From assembly GCA_019686135.1 (NCBI GenBank), contig JADGHL010000019.1, positions 1 to 55,071 of the forward strand: a stretch of DNA of 55,071 bases, in the 5' to 3' direction. The notes under the pieces are model-generated. The model was not told where the DNA came from. It saw only the letters and a program-made list of their open reading frames with translations, and made no database searches. Made by a program: the position numbers and the translations under genes. Positions within the stretch are counted from its first letter, which is position 1. Each line of letters starts with the position of its first letter. This DNA is from Myxococcaceae bacterium (GTDB taxonomy: Bacteria; Myxococcota; Myxococcia; Myxococcales; Myxococcaceae). Below are positions 7,691 through 17,513 of this stretch, piece by piece.

Positions 7691-10600
7691 ATCGGCGCGA
7701 GCGGGTGGCGGCGCTCCTGGAGGCGCTGGACAGACGCATCGTGGTGCTCGACGGTGCGATGGGCACGCTGATCCAGAGCCGCGACCTGCGCGCGCAGGAC
7801 TTCGGCGGCGCGGCCTATGAGGGATGCAACGAGCACCTGGTCCTCACCCGCCCGGACATCATCGAAGGCATCCACGCGGCCTACTTCGACGCGGGCGCCG
7901 ACGTCACCGAGACGAACACCTTCGGGGGGACGCCGCTGGTGCTCGCGGAGTACGGGCTTGCGGACAGGGCATTCGACATCAACGCGCAGGCGGCACGGCT
8001 CGCGCGCAGAGTGGCCGACGCCTTCGAAAGGGACGGCTCCGTTCGCTGGGTGGCGGGCTCCATCGGCCCCACCACGAAGGCGATCTCGGTCACGGGCGGG
8101 GTCACCTTCGACGAGCTGGTTCAGCACTTCCAGACCCAGGCGGAGGGCCTCATCGAGGGCGGCGTGGACTTTCTCCTCGTCGAGACCTCGCAGGACACGC
8201 GCAACGTCAAGGCGGCGTTGATCGGCATCGAGAACGCGTTCGCGCGTGGCTACGAGCGGATCCCCGTCGCGGTCAGCGGCACCATCGAACCGATGGGCAC
8301 GATGCTCGCGGGCCAGTCGGTGGAGGCGCTCGCGGCGTCGCTCGAGCACGCGGACCTGCTGTACCTGGGCCTCAACTGCGCCACCGGGCCGGAGTTCATG
8401 ACGGACCACGTCCGCTCGCTGGCGGCGCACACGAGGTTCCGTGTGGCCTGTGTGCCGAACGCGGGCCTGCCCGACGAGAACGGCCGCTACCTCGAGACCC
8501 CGGAAATGATCAGCCGGACGCTCGCGCGCTTCTGTGACGAAGGCTGGCTGAACGTGGTCGGCGGCTGTTGCGGTACCACCCCGGCGCACGTCCGCGCGAT
8601 CGCCGAGGCGGTCAAGGGCAAGCGGCCCCGCGCTCAACGTCCACTCCAGCGATCCACGCTCTCCGGCGTCGACTACGTCGAGGTCAGCGACGACGTGCGC
8701 CCGGTCATCGTCGGCGAGCGCACGAATGTGATCGGCTCGAAGAAGTTCAAGGAGCTGATCGCCGCCGGGAAGTACGAGGACGCCGCGGAGATCGCCCGCG
8801 CCCAGGTCAAGCGCGCCGCGGCAGTGATCGACGTCTGCCTCGCCAACCCGGACCGCGACGAGCTGCACGACATGCAGCGGTTCCTCGAGGTGGTGATCAA
8901 GAAGGTCCGCGTGCCTTTGATGATCGACTCCACCGACGAGAAGGTCATCGCCTCCGCGCTCACGTATTCGCAGGGCAAGGCGATCATCAACTCCGTCAAC
9001 CTAGAGGACGGCGAGGAACGCTTCCGCAAGGTCGTCCCGCTGGCGAAGAAGTTCGGCGCGGCGCTGGTCGTCGGCTGCATCGACGAGCGCGGCATGGCGG
9101 TCACCCGGCAGCGCAAGCTGGAGGTCGCCACCCGCTCCTTCGAGCTGCTCACGCAGAAGTACGGCATCCCGCCGGAGGACCTCTATTTCGATCCGCTGGT
9201 GTTCCCGTGCGCGTCCGGCGACCAGCAGTACACGGGCTCGGCGGTCGAGACGATCCAAGGGGTGCGGCTCATCAAGCAGGCGTTCCCGCAGTGCAAGACG
9301 GTGCTGGGGATCTCCAACGTCTCCTTCGGCCTGCCCACCGCCGGGCGCGAGGTCCTCAACTCGGTCTTCCTCTACCACTGCGTCCAGGCCGGCCTCGACA
9401 TGGCGCTGGTCAACTCGGAGAAACTGGAGCGCTACCCGTCGCTTCCGGAGGAGGACCGCAGACTCGCCGAGGATCTGCTCTTCAACCGCGTGCCGGATCC
9501 GATCACTCCGTTCGCGGCGCACTTCCGCGAGCGCCGGCCGAAGTCGAACGTCGCGGCCTCCCACCTCACGCTCGAGGAGCGGCTGGCGCGCTACATCGTC
9601 GAGGGCTCGCGCGACGGGTTGATCGAAGACCTCGACCGGGCGCTGGAGAAGTACGCGCCGCTGGAGATCATCAACGGCCCGCTGATGAAGGGCATGGACG
9701 AGGTGGGCCGGCTCTTTGCCGCCAACGAGCTCATCGTCGCGGAGGTGCTGCAGAGCGCAGAGGCGATGAAGGCGGCGGTCAGCCACCTCGAGCCGAAGAT
9801 GGCGAAGGCGAAGGCGGCCTCGCGCGGGAAGATCCTCCTCGCCACGGTGAAGGGCGACGTCCACGACATCGGCAAGAACCTCGTGGAGATCATCCTCGCC
9901 AACAACGGGTTCGAGGTCGTGAACCTCGGCATCAAGGTGCCGCCGGAGCAGCTGGTCCAGGCGGTGAAGGAGCACCGGCCGGACGCGATCGGTCTGTCCG
10001 GCCTGTTGGTGAAGAGCGCGCACCAGATGGTGACCACCGCGCAGGATCTCTCGCGCGCCGGCGTGGACCTGCCGATGCTCGTGGGCGGTGCGGCGTTGTC
10101 GCGCAACTTCGTCGACCGGCAGATCGCGCCCGCCTACCGGGGCACGGTCGCCTACGCGCAGGACGCGATGGCGGGGCTCGAGCTCGCCAAGCGGATCGTC
10201 GCGCCGGACGGGCTGGAGCAGCTCAATGCGGAGCTCGCGGCGCGCCGGCTCAAGCTCCAACAGGAGGATCAGACGCGCCCGAAGCCGGTGGCGGCGCCTC
10301 CGGTTGCGGGCCGGTCGAAGGAGATCGCCATTCTCGACGAGCTGCCCACGCCGCCGGACTTCGAGCGGCACGTCATCACCAACACCCCGCTCGACCAGAT
10401 CTGGAAGTTCGTGAACCCGGTGATGCTGTATGGCCGTCACCTCGGGGTGAAGGGGAGCGCGGCGCGCGCGCTCGACACGCCGCAGGAGAAGGCGCTCGCC
10501 CAGACCGAGGACGGCCGCAAGGCGCTCCGGATCAAGGAACAGGTCGATGCGCTCAAGTCGGAGCTCCGCGCCGGCGTCATGAAGGCGAGGAGCGTCTTCC

Positions 10601-11172
10601 GCTTCTTCAAGGCGGGCAGCGACGGCGACTCGGTCCACGTGTTCGACGGACAGTCCGGCGCGCACGTGGTCACCTTCGATTTCCCGCGGCAGCAGCGCCC
10701 CGACGGCGTGTGCCTCGCGGACTTCGTGGCGCCGATGCAGAAGGACGGCACGCCGCGCGATTCGATCGCGATGTTCGTCACGACCGCGGGCGAGGGGATC
10801 CGGCAGCTCGCCGACGACTACAAGGCGAAGGGCGACTTCCTCCGGATGCACGCGCTCCAGGCGCTCGCGCTGGAGACCGCCGAAGCGTACGCGGAGCTGC
10901 TCCACGCCCAGCTGCGCAGCATGTGGGGCTTCCCGGACAGGCCGGAGATGACCATGCTCGAGCGCTTCCGCGCGGAGTACCACGGCAAGCGCTACTCCTT
11001 TGGCTATCCGGCGTGTCCGAGGATCGAGGATCAGGCGAAGCTCTTCCGCGCGCTGCAGCCGGAGGAGATCGGCGTCCACCTCACCGACGGGTTCATGATG
11101 GAGCCGGAGGCGTCGGTCTCCGCGATCGTCCTGCACCATCCCGCGGCGTTCTATTTCTCGGTCACCACCTGA
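7687..11172 (+). CDS. metH: Cobalamin-dependent methionine synthase
   Basis: An 1161-residue four-module enzyme that transfers a methyl group from 5-methyltetrahydrofolate via cobalamin to homocysteine. The homocysteine domain has the Zn ligands Cys231 (GLNC) and Cys294/Cys295 (GGCCG). The pterin-binding domain begins VIVGERTNVIGS near residue 340. The cobalamin cap and Rossmann domains carry DVHDIGKN, whose His726 is the lower axial ligand. The C-terminal activation domain binds SAM (RYSFGYPACP) for reductive reactivation. It is slightly shorter than E. coli MetH (1227) but has every module. I see no SAM or cobalamin riboswitch upstream; control probably comes from the coupled ArsR-methyltransferase gene. 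Confidence 0.96.
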   Translation: MNRRERVAALLEALDRRIVVLDGAMGTLIQSRDLRAQDFGGAAYEGCNEHLVLTRPDIIEGIHAAYFDAGADVTETNTFGGTPLVLAEYGLADRAFDINAQAARLARRVADAFERDGSVRWVAGSIGPTTKAISVTGGVTFDELVQHFQTQAEGLIEGGVDFLLVETSQDTRNVKAALIGIENAFARGYERIPVAVSGTIEPMGTMLAGQSVEALAASLEHADLLYLGLNCATGPEFMTDHVRSLAAHTRFRVACVPNAGLPDENGRYLETPEMISRTLARFCDEGWLNVVGGCCGTTPAHVRAIAEAVKGKRPRAQRPLQRSTLSGVDYVEVSDDVRPVIVGERTNVIGSKKFKELIAAGKYEDAAEIARAQVKRAAAVIDVCLANPDRDELHDMQRFLEVVIKKVRVPLMIDSTDEKVIASALTYSQGKAIINSVNLEDGEERFRKVVPLAKKFGAALVVGCIDERGMAVTRQRKLEVATRSFELLTQKYGIPPEDLYFDPLVFPCASGDQQYTGSAVETIQGVRLIKQAFPQCKTVLGISNVSFGLPTAGREVLNSVFLYHCVQAGLDMALVNSEKLERYPSLPEEDRRLAEDLLFNRVPDPITPFAAHFRERRPKSNVAASHLTLEERLARYIVEGSRDGLIEDLDRALEKYAPLEIINGPLMKGMDEVGRLFAANELIVAEVLQSAEAMKAAVSHLEPKMAKAKAASRGKILLATVKGDVHDIGKNLVEIILANNGFEVVNLGIKVPPEQLVQAVKEHRPDAIGLSGLLVKSAHQMVTTAQDLSRAGVDLPMLVGGAALSRNFVDRQIAPAYRGTVAYAQDAMAGLELAKRIVAPDGLEQLNAELAARRLKLQQEDQTRPKPVAAPPVAGRSKEIAILDELPTPPDFERHVITNTPLDQIWKFVNPVMLYGRHLGVKGSAARALDTPQEKALAQTEDGRKALRIKEQVDALKSELRAGVMKARSVFRFFKAGSDGDSVHVFDGQSGAHVVTFDFPRQQRPDGVCLADFVAPMQKDGTPRDSIAMFVTTAGEGIRQLADDYKAKGDFLRMHALQALALETAEAYAELLHAQLRSMWGFPDRPEMTMLERFRAEYHGKRYSFGYPACPRIEDQAKLFRALQPEEIGVHLTDGFMMEPEASVSAIVLHHPAAFYFSVTT

Positions 11173-11301
11173 CGCTGCGCCCCGTCGGCGCTCTCAGATT
11201 TTTGCGATCGGCCTCACGAAGTCGGCACGGGCGCGCGCGGATTCCTTCGAAAGGAGGCGGTCCTCCATCTGGCGCGGGGCTTGCTTCGGGGGCTTCCGCT
11301 C

Positions 11302-13397
11302 ATGCGCGCCACCGCCATCGTCCTTCTGCTGGGCCTTTCGACCGGGTGTGGCGCCGACCGACTCCGCTCTGCGAGCTCGGAGCTGCGCGTCACGCCCGAG
11401 TCCCTCGTCTGGAAGCGCGCGTGGGTCGGCTACGAGAGCTCGCAACAGGCGACGGTCGAAAACACCGGGCGTGTCGATCGGGTCGTGCAGCTTTCGATCG
11501 CCGGGCCTTTCTCGCTCGACGCCGAGTCGATCGACGTCGCCAGCGGCGAGACCGTCGTCGTTCCGGTCCGCTTCGCGCCCTCGTCCGCCGGGCACGTCGA
11601 GGGCACGCTCTCGATCCAGTCCGACACCTTCGAGCTCTCGATCCCGCTGCGCGCGGACGCGTTGTTGCCGCCCGAGTGCGAGGCGGTGGGACCGTGCCAT
11701 TCGGCGACGTTCGACCCTGAGCTCGGCACGTGCGTCGACGCTGTTTTGCCCGACGAAACCGCGTGCAGCACGCCCTGCCTGACGCAGGGCACATGCGATA
11801 ACGGCGAGTGCCTCGGCATCGCGTCCGACTGCGACGACGGGAACGCCTGCACCCGCGACGCGTGCGATCCGCAGAAGGGCTGCGTGCATCTGGACGAGGC
11901 CCTCTGTCCAGTGCCCGCGGTCGAGTGCAAGGTCTCGTTCTGCGATCCGGCCACCGGCTGCGGCGTCGCCGACGCGGTGGACGGCACGCCGTGTGGACCG
12001 GCGGATTGCGTGACCGCGAATGTGTGCATCTCCGGCCAATGCCGGCAGGTGCCGGTTCCGGACGGCGCCATCTGCAGGTCGCCGTCGCCGTGCCAGGCGC
12101 CGGGTACCTGTCACCAGCAGCAGTGCATCGCGCCCGCGCCGACGCCGCTCGTGCCGGTGTGGTCGTACCCGGTTCCGCCCCAGCGGCAGCTGACGTTCAC
12201 CGGCACCGTGGACGCGCAGCACAACCTCTATTGGCTGGAGTGCGAGAACACCGCCTGCGAGCTGGTCTCCTTCAGCTGGGACGGCGTGGAGCGCTTCCGG
12301 GTGCCGCTGCACTCACAGGTGCCCGTCCGCATGATGGGGAGGGGTGTGCTGGTAGTCTCCGGCTCCTCGGTGCTGGTTGCGTCGTACGACGTCGTCCAGT
12401 CCTTCCGCACGAGCGACGGCGTCGAAGAGTGGTCACGGATCTCCGGCCGGCGCTCATCCCGCTCGCGCCGTCGACGTCGCTCCTGGAGCTCGGGCCGATC
12501 GTGGACCTGGGGCAGGGGAGGTTCGCCGTGCGCGCGTACCACGTGGAGTCGGACACTTCCGTTCCCGCGACGTACGAAAGCTGGGTCGTGGCGATCGACA
12601 CCGCGCAGGGACAGCTCCGGTGGACCTGGAAGTTGAAGGGCGTGGGCGATGGGCTGGTCGCCCAGGCCGATGGCACCACCTGGTTCGTCGATGAGCCGAT
12701 GAACCCGCCAGGTGAACCCCAGCTCGTCTCGATTTCGCGCAACGGCGCTCTTCGCCTGATTCCGCCTTCGCGCGGAGGGCGGCCGCTCGCCACCTATGAC
12801 GATCGCCTGATGCTCTGGTCCGGCGAGCTCGTCTCCACGGTGGATGGGTCGATCGTCGACGAGATCGGGACCGCGGGAGGCGGTTACTCCTACACGATCG
12901 ATCCGATGACGCCGCTGTTCGGGGACGGCGTCCTGTATCTCGTTGGCAACAACTGGGGCCTCGACGTCGCGACGCCCGTGTACCCGGGCGCGTCCATCCG
13001 GCGGTTCGATCCGCTCACCGGAAACATGGACTGGACGGTCCGCCTCGACGTGCTCGGCACGCCCAGCCCGCCGTACGGGACCGAGACCTCCCAGCCGTTG
13101 CTCCTCGCGGATCAGAGCGTGCTCGTCGCGCGCGGAGACTCGGCCGCGCGCTGGCCGTGGCAGCTCCTCGAGATCTCGCCCGAGGGCGCAGCGGCGTGGG
13201 CGTGCGATCTCCCCGCGGGTTCACAGTACGGATACGCCACCGTCATCGCCAACGAGCGCCTGTTCACCGTGTCGTTGTTCAACGGCTTCGTCGCGTCGCA
13301 GTCGATCGAAGCCTTCGACGTGCCCGGCCTGGAGCTCGCCTCCCAGGGCTGGGTCGTGCTCGGCGGAACGCCGGAAGGGGGCGGCCGCCCGCGCTGA
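11302..13397 (+). CDS. ASH-like/Cys-rich-repeat lipoprotein with PQQ-like propeller (apparent frameshift)
   Basis: A secreted lipoprotein: signal peptide with lipobox STGC (Cys16), an ASH/Hydin-like immunoglobulin domain (about residues 30-120: VENTGRVDRVVQLSIAGPF, then VVVPVRFAPSSAGHVEG), and a Cys-rich segment of myxobacterial CDDGNACTRDACD type. The last part looks like a PQQ or WD-type beta-propeller (repeated LYLVGNN and WTVRLDV strands). The frame breaks near 12434: FRTSDGVEEW ends in one frame and DLRPALIPLAPS continues in another. Adding one base (TGG-TCx-ACG-GAT) restores a single frame of about 700 residues ending at 13397. Whether this is a real lesion or a sequence error cannot be told here. 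Confidence 0.72.
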
Positions 13398-13444
13398 TTC
13401 GGGGATGGAACCGGTGACCCGGCGCGATACCCTCGTCCGCGCCG

Positions 13445-14946
13445 ATGCGCGCCGTCACCGTTCCCTGCAGCCTCCTGTTCGTCTTCGTTCTCTCCGCCAC
13501 CGGCTGCGGGAATTCGGCCGACACCGGGTCTCCCGATTCGGGCTTCGTCGTCGCCGGCGACGCGGGTGCTCCTTCCGATGACGGCGGGCCCGACGCGGAC
13601 GTCGACGCCGGCAGCGACGGCGGCCAGGAAGATGCCGGCTCTCCCTTCCCGGAGACCACGCTGACTGCCGCACCCCCAGGGGCCTCGCCCTTCACCAGCG
13701 CGGAGCTCGCCTTCGTCTCCGACGATCCGCTCGCCACCTTCGAGTGCAGCCTCGACTTCCTGCCGTACGCGGCCTGCACCTCGCCGGTCCATCTCACCGG
13801 GCTACAGGATGGAACCCACACCTTCGCGGTGCGCGCGCGTAACGCCGAAGGCGACGTCGATCCCACGCCCGCCCGGGCGATGTGGACCGTGGACACCGTC
13901 CCTCCCGAGACGGACATCGACAGCGGCCCCACGCCGACCACGCCGGGCAGCACCGCCACCTTCACCTTCTCCGCCAACGAGGCCGGCGCCATCTTCGAGT
14001 GCGCGTTCGACGCCAACGGGTTTGCGCCCTGCACCTCGCCGTTCGAGATCGCCGCGCCGCTGGGAACCGGGACGCACACCTTCTGGGTCCGCGCGGTCGA
14101 CGCGGCGGGCAACATCGATCCTCGCCCGCGGAGGCGACCTGGGGCGGCGGGGGCGTGCTGCTCCGCGTGATGGCCGCCAACCTCACGAGCGGCAACAACC
14201 AGTCGTGGGATCCGGGGCACGGAATCCGGATCCTCCAGGGGCTCGATCCGGACGTCGTGCTGATCCAGGAGTTCAACTACGGCACGAACGACGAGGCGGA
14301 CCTGCGCGCCTTCGTCGACACGGCGTTCGGGCCCGGCTTCTACTTCGTGCGTGAGTCGGGTGCGCAGATCCCCAACGGTGTGATCAGCCGGTACCCGATC
14401 CTCGCTTCCGGCGTGTGGGACGATCCCGAGGTCTCCAACCGCGAGTTCGTCTGGACGCAGATCGACCTGCCCGGACCAAAGGACCTCTGGGCGGTGAGCC
14501 TGCACCTGCTGACCGCGAACGCGTCGGTCCGCAACGCCGAGGCGCATGCGCTGGTCGGCTTCATCACTGCGTCGGTCCCCGAGGGCGACTACCTGGTGAT
14601 CGGCGGCGACTTCAACACCGACACCCGCGGCGAGGCCTGCATTGCCACGCTCGATCAGGTGGTGGTGACCGATCCGGCGCTGGCACCGTATCCGGTCGAT
14701 CAGAACGGCCTCGACGGCACCAACGCCAAGCGGACGAAGCCGTACGACTGGGTGCTGGCGGATCCCGATCTCAACCCGCTCCAGCAGCCGGTGGAGATCG
14801 GCTCCAGCACCTACCCGTCCGGGCTGGTGTTCGACAGCCGCGTGTACACGCCGCTCTCCGAGGTGCCGCCCGTCCTGGCGACCGACAGCGGGGCCTCCAA
14901 CATGCAGCACATGGCGGTGGTGAAGGATTTCCTGATTCCGCTCTGA
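13445..14946 (+). CDS. Lipoprotein with endonuclease/exonuclease/phosphatase domain (apparent frameshift)
   Basis: N-terminal lipobox ATGC (Cys21), then an Asp/Gly/Ala/Ser-rich linker typical of myxobacterial surface lipoproteins, then two repeats of about 90 residues with FECSLD...Y..C.SP and TFAVRARNAEGDVDPTPA (Ig-like). The C-terminal 260 residues are an endonuclease/exonuclease/phosphatase domain (VMAANLTSGN, LIQEFNYG, GGDFNTDTR, RTKPYDWVLAD), suggesting extracellular DNA or phosphoester cleavage. The frame breaks at about 14120: NIDP runs into PRRRPGAAG and stops, while SPAEATWGGGG continues in the other frame. One added base after GATCC restores NIDPSPAEATW and an open frame of about 500 residues. 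Confidence 0.75.
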
Positions 14947-14961
14947 CACACTCTGCGCGCC

Positions 14962-16038
14962 ATGAGCGCCACCACCGTTCGTCACGCCACGCAGTTGCTG
15001 CCCCGCTGTGGCACCACCGGGATCGGGAGTCTCCCGCACACCCAGCTCGAGCTCGGGCTGCAGGCCGCGCTGCAGGTCGACATCCCGTACCTGCCGCAGT
15101 TGCCCAACGGCAACCCGCACGAGTTCATGATCGCCTCGGCGATCGAACGGCTGCCCGGGCTGCGCGTCGACGCGGACGGGGGCGTGGTGATCGACGCCGA
15201 CGAGTGGAAGGCCCAGCGCGACGCATTCGAGCAGGAGCTCGAGTCCGCGCTCGCCTCCCGCGAGCTTGGCGCGTTCGAGCCGACGCCGCAGGGCTGCCGC
15301 GCCTGGAACCCGTTCCTCTTCGAGGTCGAAGCGCGTCGGCTGGCGCTCGCCAAGGTGCAGATTGCCGGACCCGCCACGGTGCGCTGGGTGGCGAAGACGT
15401 CGACGGGAGAGGTCGCCAGCGATGTCCCCGAGCTGGACCGGCAGATCTACCGGCTGATCCTCGCGCGCGCCGTGGCCATGGTCCGCCGGGTCCGGCGCGC
15501 CGGGGCGACGCCGCTGTGCTACCTGGACGAACCCGGGCTCTACGCGCTCGACCGGCGCGATCCCCGCCACCTGATGGTGCTGCAGGAGCTGCGCCTCCTG
15601 ATCGTCGCGCTTCAGAACGAGGGCGCCCTGGTGGGGCTCCACTGCTGCGGCAACACGGATTGGGCCGCGCTGCTCGATCTCGGGCTGAACCTCATTTCCG
15701 TGGACGCGCGGCTGTCGCTGGATGCGTTCCTCGACACGGGCGAGGCGCTCTTCCGCTACTTCGACGGGGGCGGCGCGCTGAGCCTGGGGATCATCCCCAC
15801 CGACCTCTCCTCCACCTGGTCCGTCGAGGAGCTGGTCGACGCGGTGGAGACCTCGCTGCGCGCCACCTTCAAGGACCCGCGCACGTTCGCGGAGGTCGCC
15901 GGACGCAGCCTGCTCACGCCCGCCTGCGGCTTGGCGATGCGGTCGGTCCCGGACGCGGAGGCGATCTTCGACCAGCTGCGCGACGCGCAGCGCCGCTTCA
16001 AGGCGCTGATCGCCCCGGCGCCCACCGGCGAAGCGTGA
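14962..16038 (+). CDS. MetE-like (cobalamin-independent methionine synthase family) methyltransferase
   Basis: A 358-residue TIM-barrel protein of the UROD/MetE superfamily, corresponding to the C-terminal catalytic half of MetE. It begins TTGIGSLPH like other short MetE homologues. It has the conserved DEPGLYAL loop and the Zn-binding GLHCCGNTDW (H-x-C), then SVDARLSLDAF. Stand-alone core MetE proteins of this length take the methyl group from a corrinoid rather than from triglutamyl folate, but whether this one makes methionine is unknown. It starts 15 bases after the nuclease lipoprotein gene. A full B12-dependent metH lies 3.8 kb upstream, so a different methyl acceptor is possible. Confidence 0.78.
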   Translation: MSATTVRHATQLLPRCGTTGIGSLPHTQLELGLQAALQVDIPYLPQLPNGNPHEFMIASAIERLPGLRVDADGGVVIDADEWKAQRDAFEQELESALASRELGAFEPTPQGCRAWNPFLFEVEARRLALAKVQIAGPATVRWVAKTSTGEVASDVPELDRQIYRLILARAVAMVRRVRRAGATPLCYLDEPGLYALDRRDPRHLMVLQELRLLIVALQNEGALVGLHCCGNTDWAALLDLGLNLISVDARLSLDAFLDTGEALFRYFDGGGALSLGIIPTDLSSTWSVEELVDAVETSLRATFKDPRTFAEVAGRSLLTPACGLAMRSVPDAEAIFDQLRDAQRRFKALIAPAPTGEA

Positions 16039-16056
16039 GCCGAAGGGCAGGGCAGC

Positions 16057-16290
16057 TCAGTAGCGCCCGAGCTTGAGGTCGCGCTCCGCCTGGAACCAAT
16101 CCTCTTCGGCGCGGCCGTGCTGCTGTCCGTGCTGGAGCCACAGCTCGTACGCGCGGCGGGCGATCTGCTCGTGCGTGGGGCCCTGCGGTTCGGCGGGCTC
16201 CGGCTGCGAGGGCGTGGCCGCGTTCTCTTCGCGCCGCTGCCTGGGCGTAGTCTTCCGTTCGGGCGTGTTCGGCTGCGTCTGGTTCGACAT
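16057..16290 (-). CDS. DUF2934 domain protein
   Basis: 77 residues. The first half is polar and Pro/Gln/Arg-rich, probably disordered. The second half is a DUF2934 domain (IARRAYELWLQHGQQHGRAE, then DWFQAERDL), a small helical module often found in proteobacteria, of unknown function. The ATG has an AGAGGAG Shine-Dalgarno. It is the last gene of the minus-strand tatD-tcdA-mutY run, 12 bases after mutY. Confidence 0.75.
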   Translation of the reverse strand: MSNQTQPNTPERKTTPRQRREENAATPSQPEPAEPQGPTHEQIARRAYELWLQHGQQHGRAEEDWFQAERDLKLGRY

Positions 16291-16302
16291 ACGCGCTCCT
16301 CT

Positions 16303-17505
16303 TCAAGGGTCCGCGCGTCGCTCCTTAAGCATCGGCCCTGTGGCCGCTCCACGGGGGCGGCGTCGCGGAGGTCGCGCGACCGACACCTTCGAACCGCGCC
16401 GTCGCGAACCGGACACTCGAACGGTCCGCTGGCCTGCGTCCCGCGCGAGGGCGAACGCTTTGGCCATCGCCGTGCTCATGCCCAGCCGGTCGGCCTCGGC
16501 CGCGGTGGCCCAGCGCCACTCCTGCACGGAAGGCATGGCGCGTAGACGGGCGAGCTCCACTTCGAACAGCTCCAGCGTGAGCGCCCGGTGGGTCAACACG
16601 CGCTTCACCGCGCCGAGCGACGCCCCGACCCGCGCGGAGCTGCCCAGCGCCCGGACGAGCGCATCTGCCATCTGTGCGTGCGACGCGCCCGGCGTCACCT
16701 CCACCGACGGGAGCTCCCACAGCCCGCCGAAGAGCCCGCCCTCGGCGCGGCGCGCGAAGAGGAAGGTCTCGCCCCGCCGGCACACCGCCACCGCGACCTG
16801 CATCGCCTGCCTCGCCGCGCGCACCCGGGCCAGCGGCAGCTCGTCGACACGCCCATGGGCGAACGCGCCGCAACGCGAACGCACCGGGCACAACAGGCAC
16901 GACGGATGCTCGGCGCGGCACACCGTGGCGCCCAGCTCCATCAGGGCCTGGTTCCAGTCGCCGGGGCGTTTGCCCAGCGCGACGGCCTCCTCCGCGAGCG
17001 CCCACAGCTTCTTCTCCCGCGCGCGATCGCCCGGCGCGCCCTCCACGAGGAAGAGGCGGGAGAAGACGCGCGCCACGTTGCCGTCGACGAGCGGCGCGGC
17101 TTCGCCGAACGCGATGGAGGCCACCGCGCCTGCGGTGTACCGGCCGAAGCCGGGCAGCTTCAGCAGCGCCGCCGCATCCGACGGGAGCTTTCCCCCGTGC
17201 GTGGAGACGATCGCCTGCGCCGCCCGGTGGAGGTTGCGCGCGCGCGAGTAGTAGCCGAGCCCCCGCCACAGCGCGAACACCTCCGGCAGCTCTGCCTGCG
17301 CGAGCGCGGTCACGTCCGGGAACCGTTCCAGGAAGCGCTTCCAGTACGGGATGACCGTGGCGACCTGTGTCTGTTGCAGCATCACCTCGCTCACCCAGAT
17401 CGCGTACGGATCGCGGGTGCGGCGCCACGGGAGATCGCGCTTGTGGCGATCGAACCACGCGAGCAGGTCGTTCCGGAGCGCCGCGGTCGGTCGGAAGTCG
17501 GCCAT
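16303..17505 (-). CDS. mutY: A/G-specific adenine DNA glycosylase
   Basis: A 400-residue base-excision repair enzyme that removes adenine mispaired with 8-oxoguanine. Catalytic Glu40 is in SEVMLQQTQV, the helix-hairpin-helix is LPGFGRYTAGAV (with the Tyr used for catalysis in Bacillus MutY), and catalytic Asp141 is in LVDGNVARVFSR. The 4Fe-4S ligands are Cys196, Cys203, Cys206 and Cys212 (Cx6Cx2Cx5C). A C-terminal Nudix-like 8-oxoG recognition domain follows (VAVAVCRRGETFLFARR). The start at 17505 gives MADFRPTAALRND, normal for the family; tcdA ends 8 bases upstream. Confidence 0.93.
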   Translation of the reverse strand: MADFRPTAALRNDLLAWFDRHKRDLPWRRTRDPYAIWVSEVMLQQTQVATVIPYWKRFLERFPDVTALAQAELPEVFALWRGLGYYSRARNLHRAAQAIVSTHGGKLPSDAAALLKLPGFGRYTAGAVASIAFGEAAPLVDGNVARVFSRLFLVEGAPGDRAREKKLWALAEEAVALGKRPGDWNQALMELGATVCRAEHPSCLLCPVRSRCGAFAHGRVDELPLARVRAARQAMQVAVAVCRRGETFLFARRAEGGLFGGLWELPSVEVTPGASHAQMADALVRALGSSARVGASLGAVKRVLTHRALTLELFEVELARLRAMPSVQEWRWATAAEADRLGMSTAMAKAFALARDAGQRTVRVSGSRRRGSKVSVARPPRRRPRGAATGPMLKERRADP

Positions 17506-17513
17506 GGCGTGTT

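Noticed and set aside
9001-11139. Long open frame (over 700 codons) on the minus strand within metH
   Set aside because: It is a GC-rich shadow of the metH frame: Arg/His/Leu-rich, no domain, and metH itself is conserved throughout. The same applies to the long minus frames at 13279-15642, 11194-12312 and 52903-54849.
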